Shown piece after piece: positions 54,327-64,000 of a DNA stretch of 64,000 bases. Made by a program: the position numbers and the translations under genes. The DNA is taken from the NCBI GenBank assembly GCA_036490175.1, contig DASXEJ010000393.1:1-64000 (forward strand). The letters run 5' to 3'. Origin of the DNA: Pirellulales bacterium. GTDB lineage: Bacteria; Planctomycetota; Planctomycetia; Pirellulales; JACPPG01. The number at the start of each line of letters is the position of its first letter. Position 1 is the stretch's first letter. The notes beneath the pieces are model-generated. The model was not told where the DNA came from. It ran no database searches and worked only from the letters and a program-made list of their open reading frames with translations.

Positions 54327-56489
54327 CTATTTCCCCGCGGCCGGATGCCGGAACTGCTTGCCGTCAAGATTCATGACGCCGGAACCGCCAAAGCGTATCT
54401 CCAGTCCGGCCGGCTGTCCGCCGATGCCTTTCAGCTCGAATAGGTGAAGTCCCTTGCTCAAAACCACGGGAACGTAGTTCCAAACGGGGTCCTTTTGCTT
54501 TTCTTCGTACAGGCTTTTGCCGTCGACAGTGATTCCTAGCGTGGCCAGGTGCTTTACCTCGAACTGATAGACGCCGTCTTTCGGCACTTCAAAGATCGCC
54601 TTCAGCAGGAAGGGTTCGTTGTCCTTGACCTTGGTGTCTTCCAGCCATTTTTTGTCGTCGGTTTGCTGCACCAACTTGACGGGGCCGTTTTCGGCTTTGA
54701 ACTGCAAGCCTTCGGCCAGCTTCGTTCCGTTGCGCAGCGCGCGGGGCGGCAGGGGCGCCGTGGGCGCAATCGACATCTTGATCGGCCTGGCTAGCACGGC
54801 GTCTTTAGGGTCCTCGCTGAATTGCGCTCGCGCGCGAAACACCACGGGCCCCAGGCCCAACTTTTCGGGTGTGACCTCGACCTCGCCATGATCGCTATTG
54901 ATCGTGCCGAGGATGCGCATTCCCTCGTAGATCACGATTTTCGCGGCGCCCGGCGCATTGGCCGTCAGCGTGATCGGGGTCTTCCAGTGGGCAGTGTCTT
55001 GGGCCGAGCATGCGAAGTCGATTTCGCGGCCGTGGTTGTTGAAACGGACGGGGAAGATGACACGCCCCTGCGTCTCGATCGGTCCGGCCTCGATGCCAAC
55101 GACGCGCAATTCGCACCAGCCATCGGGGAATTTCGTCGAGTCAAGCTGCAGATTCCCGTCGGCGGCGCAACGTGTGACCTGGGTGCCTTCGATAAAGACC
55201 TCGTAGCGATCGAGCGGCTTGCCGGCGCTGTTACCTTTCGCTTGGATGGCGACTTTCCCCTTCAGTGTATCTCCCTCCTCGACGCCTTCGACGGTGATCG
55301 TGGGAATGTTCGCCCACGGGCGACACAACGGATCCCCCACGAGGAGCGTTTGGTATGGGCAGGTCAGCGACTGGTAGAAAGCCTCGGCCAAGGTGCAGCC
55401 GCGCGCGTAATGGACTTGCGCGAAGGCGGAGGGAAATTTCTCGACGACCACGGTCGGTTCATAGACGGTGCCGCTGGAGCCAGCCGCACCTGCGCGAAGA
55501 AAATCGGTCAACAGTTGCTGCCCGTCGTTCAAATTGCGACTGAAGATGGCGCCATAACTGGTGAAGTTCTCGCAAAACGCCCCCGGGACAATCGTGCTTT
55601 GCGCCCCGGGCCAGTCGAAGTTGCGTATTCCCGTGAGCAGGCCGGCCACGTCTTTCTTGCCGACGGGGAGCTTGCCGTTAATGATCTCGGCGCGGACGTC
55701 GAGCTTTTTCAGCTCCGCGACCGCCGCCGCAAACAATGGCTCGCGGGAGCCCGAGCGATATTGGTCGCCCGTTTTGCAATAGTAAATGGTCCCTGTTGGC
55801 TTGGTACCGTCGGCGGCCGCGCTGCGGCGCAGATAGTTCACGACTTCGTCGGGGCCCATGCCTTCGTTGCTCGTGACACCCAGCATGGCGCTGAGCAAAT
55901 ACGTGTCGCCGCTCCCCTCGAGCAGATTTCCGTCCTTGTCGAAACCGTACCAACCGCGAAATCCATGCGACGGAACTCCGGCCTTCTGGGGGCGCGTGTA
56001 ATGGTTGCCGTTCCGATTGAGAAAGTGGGCTTCGCCGGTGGCGATATTGCCAGCGAAAAAAGTCAGCGAGGTGAGCGAACCGATGGGAGCCGCCGGTGAC
56101 GGTGGCTTCTTTTCTCCCAACAGTCGCTGGAAATCGATCGACCAGGGAAAGTCGCTCGAATAAACGATGTAGTCGATTTGCGGTGCGATTCCGCGCTGCT
56201 GCAAGATGCTGATGGTTGGCAATAAAAGCTTTTCGCGGAACACATTCACGTCGACGAGATCCGTCGAGTACGGCCAATCGAGATACAGAGTATTGATCGG
56301 CGGAATCTGCCTCAATTCCGCAAAATGATGGGCAATCATCAACGATGCCCAACTGCGTTCGTTGACGACCAGAAAGACGTTTTCAGGGCCGCCCCCCGCC
56401 GAAGCGCGCTGGGAAAGCGCCGAAATTAATGCGATGGCCACCAAGACAGCAAGGTTCAGCCGACACCGAGACGGTGAGCGTGACATCAT
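54327..56489 (-). CDS. TIGR03790-family secreted protein with C-terminal PA14-like region
   Basis: A 720-residue secreted protein. The ATG at 56487-56489 has an AAGGA site and is followed by a signal peptide ([21 protein letters not shown]). The N-terminal half matches the TIGR03790 family found mostly in planctomycetes and deltaproteobacteria ([20 protein letters not shown] and [19 protein letters not shown]). The C-terminal 130 residues look like a PA14/fibronectin-type carbohydrate-binding region ([19 protein letters not shown] to [13 protein letters not shown]). Family function is unknown. Confidence 0.85.
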   Translation of the reverse strand: MMSRSPSRCRLNLAVLVAIALISALSQRASAGGGPENVFLVVNERSWASLMIAHHFAELRQIPPINTLYLDWPYSTDLVDVNVFREKLLLPTISILQQRGIAPQIDYIVYSSDFPWSIDFQRLLGEKKPPSPAAPIGSLTSLTFFAGNIATGEAHFLNRNGNHYTRPQKAGVPSHGFRGWYGFDKDGNLLEGSGDTYLLSAMLGVTSNEGMGPDEVVNYLRRSAAADGTKPTGTIYYCKTGDQYRSGSREPLFAAAVAELKKLDVRAEIINGKLPVGKKDVAGLLTGIRNFDWPGAQSTIVPGAFCENFTSYGAIFSRNLNDGQQLLTDFLRAGAAGSSGTVYEPTVVVEKFPSAFAQVHYARGCTLAEAFYQSLTCPYQTLLVGDPLCRPWANIPTITVEGVEEGDTLKGKVAIQAKGNSAGKPLDRYEVFIEGTQVTRCAADGNLQLDSTKFPDGWCELRVVGIEAGPIETQGRVIFPVRFNNHGREIDFACSAQDTAHWKTPITLTANAPGAAKIVIYEGMRILGTINSDHGEVEVTPEKLGLGPVVFRARAQFSEDPKDAVLARPIKMSIAPTAPLPPRALRNGTKLAEGLQFKAENGPVKLVQQTDDKKWLEDTKVKDNEPFLLKAIFEVPKDGVYQFEVKHLATLGITVDGKSLYEEKQKDPVWNYVPVVLSKGLHLFELKGIGGQPAGLEIRFGGSGVMNLDGKQFRHPAAGK

Positions 56490-56941
56490 GACGACGGAGA
56501 TTCCTTGAGATGACATGCTGAGGAGACTTGCTGATGCCGCTTGGTGTGGTCCGGGCGGCCCTCACGGAACGCACGGTCGGCCAACCACCCCGACATCGAA
56601 GCACGACACAGTAAGTGACGCGTTCGCGCGGCACGCGATCGACGCTTGCCCGGCGCCGTGCTCGACGGGGTTAAGTCTATCATGCGCGCGACCGGCCCGC
56701 GACCAACCAATAGGCTTGCACCGGCGCTCCACCTAGCACAAGTTCAGCAGCGCGAAATTTGACAGATTCGAGCGCGATGCAGGCGATGGGCGAGTCGCGC
56801 AAATAAAAGCCCTCGCGCGAGGCGAGGGCGTGGTTGTTAGATCTCGCGGTGGTTGCCAGGCGCGGTGGCTGTCAGGTATCGTCCCGACTTGCCAAGTGGT
56901 AGTCCGCGGATCGCTAATGGATTCGACGGATCGTTCGGCGA
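56490..56941. other. Intergenic region between the TIGR03790 gene and the Tyr/Gly-rich gene
   Basis: The right part holds the intrinsic terminator of the Tyr/Gly-rich gene at 56801-56831. The left part should hold the promoter of the TIGR03790 gene. No gene is seen. Confidence 0.5.
56801..56831 (-). terminator. Intrinsic terminator of the Tyr/Gly-rich gene
   Basis: On the minus strand an 8-bp perfect stem (GCCCTCGC paired with GCGAGGGC) with a 5-base loop is followed by TTTTATTT. It lies 113 bases after the stop of the Tyr/Gly-rich gene, a placement typical of a bacterial intrinsic terminator. Confidence 0.9.
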
Positions 56942-57262
56942 TTACCAACCGTTATAGCCGTAGCCGCCACCCGGGTAACCGTAATAGCCCGGATAGCCGT
57001 AGCTATAGGCCGGTGTGCCGCCGTAGTATCCGTATCCGTACCCTGGATAGCCCAGACCCACACCCACGCCGACACCGGGGTAGAACGCGCGATAGCCTGG
57101 GTAACGGTACGCGCCCACATAGGGCCGCGGCGCGTAATAGCTCCGATAATACGGTCGGTAGCCGCCGTATCCGTACCATCCATAGGGACGAGCCGAGGCC
57201 GGCGTGCTCGCGCACAAGCCGACTCCCAGCAAGATCAAAGCAATTGCGGCGAGTCGCTTCAT
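56942..57262 (-). CDS. Secreted Tyr/Gly-rich low-complexity protein
   Basis: A 106-residue protein with a signal peptide (MKRLAAIALILLGVGLCASTPASA) and AAAGGAG 8 bases before the ATG. The mature part is almost only Tyr, Gly, Pro, Ala and Arg with repeated YGY, PGYG and YYRSYY units. Such Tyr/Gly-rich proteins can form aggregates or coat-like layers, but nothing in the sequence proves this. It has its own terminator. Confidence 0.82.
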   Translation of the reverse strand: MKRLAAIALILLGVGLCASTPASARPYGWYGYGGYRPYYRSYYAPRPYVGAYRYPGYRAFYPGVGVGVGLGYPGYGYGYYGGTPAYSYGYPGYYGYPGGGYGYNGW

Positions 57263-57659
57263 GGGAAACTCCTTTATCGTCGACACGACGGACCAGGCAA
57301 AAAGGGATCCAAACCTTACTTTCATTGTGGGACCTTGGCCTCGAAAGGCAAGGGACCGTTCCTTGCGTTGCCGTCAGCCGGAGGCACGCCACTCGGCCAA
57401 CTGGGCCCAGCAATCTGCAGCGGATCGCCGCTGAAATGGCGGCTGCGCCAGAAGAGGGCAGGCCCGAAAATCCGCGTTATACGGCTTTTTTGTGATTTTC
57501 CGCGCGTGCCTTCCGTGGCCGGACGGAAGTCCCCTCGAATTCGCCATTCGACCTGCCCGGCAAGCTAAGAATAGTTGGCGGAATCGTACACAGGCTCCGG
57601 GGGCGTCGTGCGTTTACTGGCGGAACGGACTTTGTTGTGGAACTAGCCGGAGCTTGTGG
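57263..57659. other. Divergent intergenic region
   Basis: It lies between the Tyr/Gly-rich gene (minus) and the RedB-like gene (plus). No RNA gene or clear dyad was noticed. Both promoters are expected here. Confidence 0.4.
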
Positions 57660-58294
57660 ATGGGCGTTCTGTCGTTACGTGCTCCGAACGTCTATCGCCA
57701 CGGTACGCGTGCCGCCGTTGTCGCGCTGTGGGCGCTGGCCTGCGTCGCGGGACTCATGGCTCTAGGGCAATATGAGAATACACCGGGCCGGAGCGCCGAG
57801 GTCACCAACCAGTGGCCTGCTGGCACAGAAATCGTGCGAAACTCTGCCGGCCCGACGCTGGTCATGTTTGCGCACCCGCGTTGTCCGTGTACGCGGGCCA
57901 GCATCGCCGAGCTTGAGCGTGTGGTCGCGCAGTCCGGCGGGACCATTCATCCACAGGTCGTGTTCTTTACACCATCCGGCATGTCACAGGGCTGGGAGCA
58001 GACCGACCTTTGGCAATCTGCCGCGGCCATACCGGGTGTCGAAGTCAGCAATGATCTCGATGGCTCGGAAGCCAAAAGGTTTCACGCAACGACTTCCGGA
58101 CACACCGTTCTCTACGACGCCGACGGCACGCTACTGTTTACCGGCGGAATTACCTCCGCGCGCGGACACCAGGGTGACAATGCCGGCCGCAGCGCGGTAG
58201 TCAGCCTGTTGAGAAGCGGCACGGCCGAGTGCCGTGACGCGCCCGTCTATGGCTGCCCCATCGTTACTAGCCTTGATCCATCGGTAAAGTCTCT

Positions 58295-58304
<10 letters not shown>
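57660..58304 (+). CDS. RedB-like thioredoxin-fold membrane protein
   Basis: A 214-residue protein with one N-terminal TM ([20 protein letters not shown]), then a thioredoxin-like domain. Its active-site-like segment is [16 protein letters not shown] with two cysteines in C-P-C, not C-x2-C. The following blocks [35 protein letters not shown] and [19 protein letters not shown] are the conserved core of planctomycete proteins named RedB. The C-terminus contains CPIVTS. The gene overlaps the start of the kinase gene by 10 bases. A redox sensing or co-sensor role for the kinase is an inference. Confidence 0.8.
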
Positions 58305-61059
<2,755 letters not shown>

Positions 61060-61063
<4 letters not shown>

Positions 61064-62001
61064 AAGTTCTCATAGCGGAAGACGAAATGGTGTCGCGACG
61101 TCTGCTCGAAGCGACGCTGCGACGTTGGGACTATGAAGTGATCGTCGCCCATGACGGGCATCAGGCACTGGATATCGTGCAGCGCCCTGATGGCCCGAAA
61201 CTGGTGGTGTTTGACTGGCTGATGCCAGGACTCGATGGCCTCGAGCTATGCCGCAGAGTTCGTGCCCAGCACCAAGAGCCCTACACATACATCCTGCTAT
61301 TGACGGGCAAGCGCGATCCGGCGGATGTCGTCGAGGGACTATCGGCCGGCGCCGACGATTACATCACCAAGCCGTTCGATCCGGCGGAATTGAAGGTGCG
61401 GCTGCGAGCCGGCAAGCGCATTCTTTGCCTGCAAGAGCAGCTCATCTCGGCGCGCGAGGCGTTGCGCGAGCTGGCGCTGCACGATTCACTGACCAAGCTT
61501 TGGAATCGCGCCGCGATTCACGACATGTTGGCAGTCGAAGTCAGCCGCAGTCGTCGCGAGGGGGCCTCGCTGGCGGCCATCGTGGCCGACTTGGATCACT
61601 TCAAACTCATCAATGATACGCATGGCCATCTCGTCGGCGACGCAGTCCTATCAGCGACCGCGAAGGCGCTGACGCAGTCGACGCGCCCCTACGATCCCAT
61701 CGGTCGGATTGGTGGCGAGGAGTTTTTGATTCTCCTGCCGGGTTGCAATCAGGTCAACGCCGTGAGCCATGCCGAGCGTTTGCGGGCGGCTGTTGAGCGG
61801 TTGAGCGTAGAGACCGCCAGTGGTCTGATCAATGTCACGGCCAGCATTGGCGTCGCGGTCTTGGACCGGGGATCCGAGGCGGAAGCGTTTGAGCTGATCC
61901 GTTCCGCCGACGAAGCCCTGTATCGCGCCAAGCGCAACGGGCGCAATCGCGTCGAGTGTAACCGAGTCTCCGGCCCGCTGCCGGAACTGACCACGGTGTA
62001 A
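61060..62001 (+). CDS. Receiver-GGDEF diguanylate cyclase (GGEEF type)
   Basis: A 313-residue response regulator. The receiver (1-120) has Asp52 in [10 protein letters not shown] and Lys104 in ITKPFD. The GGDEF domain (about 140-300) has an intact GGEEF (218-222) active site and a product-inhibition RxxD site (RPYD, 209-212) five residues before it. It would make cyclic-di-GMP when phosphorylated. It starts inside the stop of the hybrid kinase gene (ATGA), so it is the likely final output of that phosphorelay. Confidence 0.95.
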
Positions 62002-62052
62002 GAGCGGGGCGCGTGTGCCGGCGAAAGCGGTAACCGACAGCCGACGCTACGT

Positions 62053-62814
62053 TTACCGCTTGAGTTGGCGAACCTTGTAGTTGCCGCGGCTTTCGTCGTA
62101 CTCCAGTTCGATCAGCCCCTTGGCCTTGATGTCTTCGAGCAAGTCCGAAAAGCTGCCGTAGCCGTAGTAAGACTCGCTAAAGCCGGGATAGACGCGCCGT
62201 ATTGTTTGCTTCAGCAGCGAGCCCCACAACGGATCGTAATCTTGCTCGACCGACTGCAACACCTCCAGCACGCGCTCGGCCGCCTCTTGTTTCTTGTCTT
62301 CCTCGGGCTTGCCTTTTTTGGGGGAGGGAGCGCGCGTCTTTTTGGCCGCCCGGATCAGGTCGTCGTAGTAGATAAACTCGTCGCAGTTCGCGATCAGCAG
62401 GTCCGAGGTCGAGCTCTTTACGCCGCAGCCGAGGACCCGCTTGTTGTTTTCCTTGAGCTTGGAGACCAGGGGCGAAAAATCGCTATCGCCCGAGATCAGG
62501 GCGAAGACGTCGATATGGTCTTTCGAGTAGCACAGGTCGATGGCGTCGACGACCATGCGAATGTCGGCGCTGTTCTTGCCGCTCATCCGCCGCTGAGGAA
62601 TGTCGATCAGTTCGACGCCTTGCCCATGAAACTCCTGCACGGCGTCCTTGTAGTGACTCCAATCACAGTACGCGCGCTTGTAGACGATCCGTCCCTTCTC
62701 CAGCAATCTTTTCAGGACAAATTGAATCTGAAAACCGCCGACTCCCATCTCGCGGACGCCGATGGCCAGGTTCTCGAAATCGACGAAGACGGCAATCAGT
62801 GGTTCGACAGACAT
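62053..62814 (-). CDS. NYN-domain protein with C-terminal LOTUS-like region (LabA-like)
   Basis: A 253-residue protein. The NYN/PIN-like fold is visible: IAVFVDFENLAIGVREMG (about 7-24, first acidic residues), the middle KNSADIRMVVDAIDL, and ALISGDSDFSPLVSKL with the GDSDF motif. These acidic residues form the metal site of predicted ribonucleases. A charged linker follows, and the last about 75 residues (WGSLLKQTIRRVYPGFSESY) look like a winged-helix OST-HTH/LOTUS domain, often RNA-binding. The start at 62812-62814 fits the domain boundary. The RNA substrate is unknown. Confidence 0.88.
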   Translation of the reverse strand: MSVEPLIAVFVDFENLAIGVREMGVGGFQIQFVLKRLLEKGRIVYKRAYCDWSHYKDAVQEFHGQGVELIDIPQRRMSGKNSADIRMVVDAIDLCYSKDHIDVFALISGDSDFSPLVSKLKENNKRVLGCGVKSSTSDLLIANCDEFIYYDDLIRAAKKTRAPSPKKGKPEEDKKQEAAERVLEVLQSVEQDYDPLWGSLLKQTIRRVYPGFSESYYGYGSFSDLLEDIKAKGLIELEYDESRGNYKVRQLKR

Positions 62815-63108
62815 GCGGGGCGCGACCTCGTGTCGTGGGGTTCCAATAATCTGAGTTTCCGATGCGGCGTGCTCGCCTGTGAGGTCGCACAAATGGTCCG
62901 AGAACGAGACCGCCCAAGAGCGGCCGCGCGCACCCCAATGGCAGGCGACAAGATTGTCCACGCTTGAGATTCGAAACACAACCTCAAGGCGCTACGGCTG
63001 GCAAAGATTCCTACCGTCGAAATGCGTCACTGAGCGCGGGAACGACGGCCACAGCAACACCCCGCCATGCCCAACAGTCGCCGGCCGTACGCTGACGAAG
63101 GTCTTCGC

Positions 63109-64000
63109 TCACCTGCTCTTCGCACGTCTCGCGGCAGCCGTTCTTGGCGCGGCCGCGGGATTTTCAACATCGACCGCATTGATGGATCGCGTTGCGCGAC
63201 GGTGGGGCAACGACGCGCCTTGCAATCGAGTTCGTGGCGAAGGTGCATCTTCGGCCAATCCGCGGGGTACCGGTGCATCGCGCACCACGGCCTTGGCGGG
63301 CAGGTCCTCGCGGAGGCCTTGAAATGAGGGATGCCGCAACACATGAGCTCGCGTCCAGTTCGTGAATTCGACCTGGCACACCAACCGCGGGTCGACCCAA
63401 TGTACGCCGCGACCGGCCTCGCGAAGCGTCAAGTTGGCAAAGGGAGAGTCTTGCCGCGCCAGCCGCTTCAGCTTGTTTCGCAAGGATACGAGCATGCTGG
63501 CAGAAAACCCTGTTCCTACGCGCCCCGCGTAGAGCAAATGGCCGGGACGATCGAAATATCCGACTAGAATTGCGCCGAGACCCAGCCGCGACGAGGCGGG
63601 CTCTGTGAAGCCGCCAATGACGAACTCTTCTCGTTGGACGCACTTGGTCTTCAGCCAGTCGCGACCGCGCCCCTCGCGGTACGGTCGATCGATCCGTTTG
63701 GAAACGATCCCTTCTAAACCGCGCCGGCAACATTGGTGAAAGAACTCGGGCCCATTTCCCAGCAGATGCTCACTGTGGCGCAACGGACTTGCAGGTCCCT
63801 GGCCGGCGAGTACCTGCGCGAGAAGCTCCTTTCGCTCGATGAGGGGTCGTTCGCGCAAGTCGTAACCTTCGAGATAGAGCAGATCGAAGAGGTAATAAAC
63901 GAATCGCTTTGTGGCGCCGTTACTGAGCGCCGTTTGCAGGTCCTGGAAGCTGCTGACGCCGGCAGGGTCGAGCACTACTACTTCGCCGTCGAAGATCGCG
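63109..64000 (-). CDS. ATP-dependent DNA ligase, LigD-type ligase part (5' end outside window)
   Basis: About 296 codons of the C-terminal part are present, running off the right edge. The visible start AIFDGEVVVLDPAGVSSFQ is the conserved region just after the nucleotidyl-transfer lysine motif. Motif-IV/V-like EGIVSKRIDRPYREGRGRDW and WLKTKC follow, then the OB-fold part (GRVGTGFSASMLVSLRNKL to RHPSFQGLREDLPA) and a basic Arg/Ala tail. This part is typical of LigD-type ligases of bacterial non-homologous end joining. Whether polymerase or phosphoesterase domains are present on the missing side is unknown. Confidence 0.9.
   Translation of the reverse strand, partial: AIFDGEVVVLDPAGVSSFQDLQTALSNGATKRFVYYLFDLLYLEGYDLRERPLIERKELLAQVLAGQGPASPLRHSEHLLGNGPEFFHQCCRRGLEGIVSKRIDRPYREGRGRDWLKTKCVQREEFVIGGFTEPASSRLGLGAILVGYFDRPGHLLYAGRVGTGFSASMLVSLRNKLKRLARQDSPFANLTLREAGRGVHWVDPRLVCQVEFTNWTRAHVLRHPSFQGLREDLPAKAVVRDAPVPRGLAEDAPSPRTRLQGASLPHRRATRSINAVDVENPAAAPRTAAARRAKSR

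Noticed and set aside
63109-63300. Possible frameshift at the end of the DNA ligase
   Set aside because: The tail after the conserved HPSFQGLRED block is low-complexity basic sequence, but LigD-type ligase domains end near there and no conserved domain resumes in another frame.

Overview
The window looks like chromosomal DNA of a GC-rich planctomycete, most likely in or near the Pirellulales. This rests on gene families rather than a marker gene: a small membrane protein with the RFQFSL head, a redoxin / haem / copper-monooxygenase / EF-hand fusion, a TIGR03790 protein, a RedB-like protein next to a multi-TM hybrid kinase, LPGSK-repeat and Tyr/Gly-rich secreted proteins, and an inverted repeat built on CCACGGAG...ATGATGA. 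No rRNA, CRISPR array, integrase or transposase was seen. One tRNA (Cys, GCA) is present.

Layout. Positions 1-11917 are dominated by minus-strand exporters: a YbhGFSR-like ABC-2 system (membrane fusion protein, double ATPase, two permeases), then an EmrAB-like pair, then three small genes, then a NodT-type outer-membrane factor. Together these could form two or three trans-envelope pumps. Positions 12219-17670 (plus) hold small membrane proteins, a YhhN-family protein overlapping an MprF-like lipid aminoacyltransferase/flippase, and a ThrE-like exporter. Positions 17703-24520 (minus) are a CusCBA-like heavy-metal RND pump.

Positions 24891-31027 hold a secreted protein, the RdgB nucleotide pyrophosphatase, an extremely Met/Cys-rich protein with its own terminator, the two reverse-transsulfuration enzymes (cystathionine beta-synthase and gamma-lyase type) separated by an inverted repeat, and tRNA-Cys. 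Positions 31153-37329 hold an oxidoreductase, CutA, a HOT-type iron alcohol dehydrogenase and an NtrC-type two-component pair. Positions 37501-46107 hold a coiled-coil protein, a CxxC redoxin, a TIM-barrel isomerase, the large redoxin/haem/copper fusion, an LPGSK-repeat protein overlapping a sterol-desaturase-like hydroxylase, a small conserved protein and LysA.

Positions 46306-51029 are a tightly packed VWA plus two-TPR-protein operon. After it come a fucose-isomerase-like protein, a lipoprotein, TadA, a TIGR03790 protein and a Tyr/Gly-rich secreted protein with a clear terminator. Positions 57660-62001 are a three-gene overlapping signalling unit (RedB-like thioredoxin-fold protein, hybrid kinase with two receivers and Hpt, receiver-diguanylate cyclase). 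The window ends with a NYN/LOTUS-type protein and a truncated ATP-dependent DNA ligase that runs off the right edge.

The most unusual items are the Cys/Met-rich protein, the CCACGGAG inverted repeat, the RedB-kinase-cyclase unit, the LPGSK-repeat protein and the multidomain redox fusion. All functional statements are inferred from reading the sequence; no database search was run.
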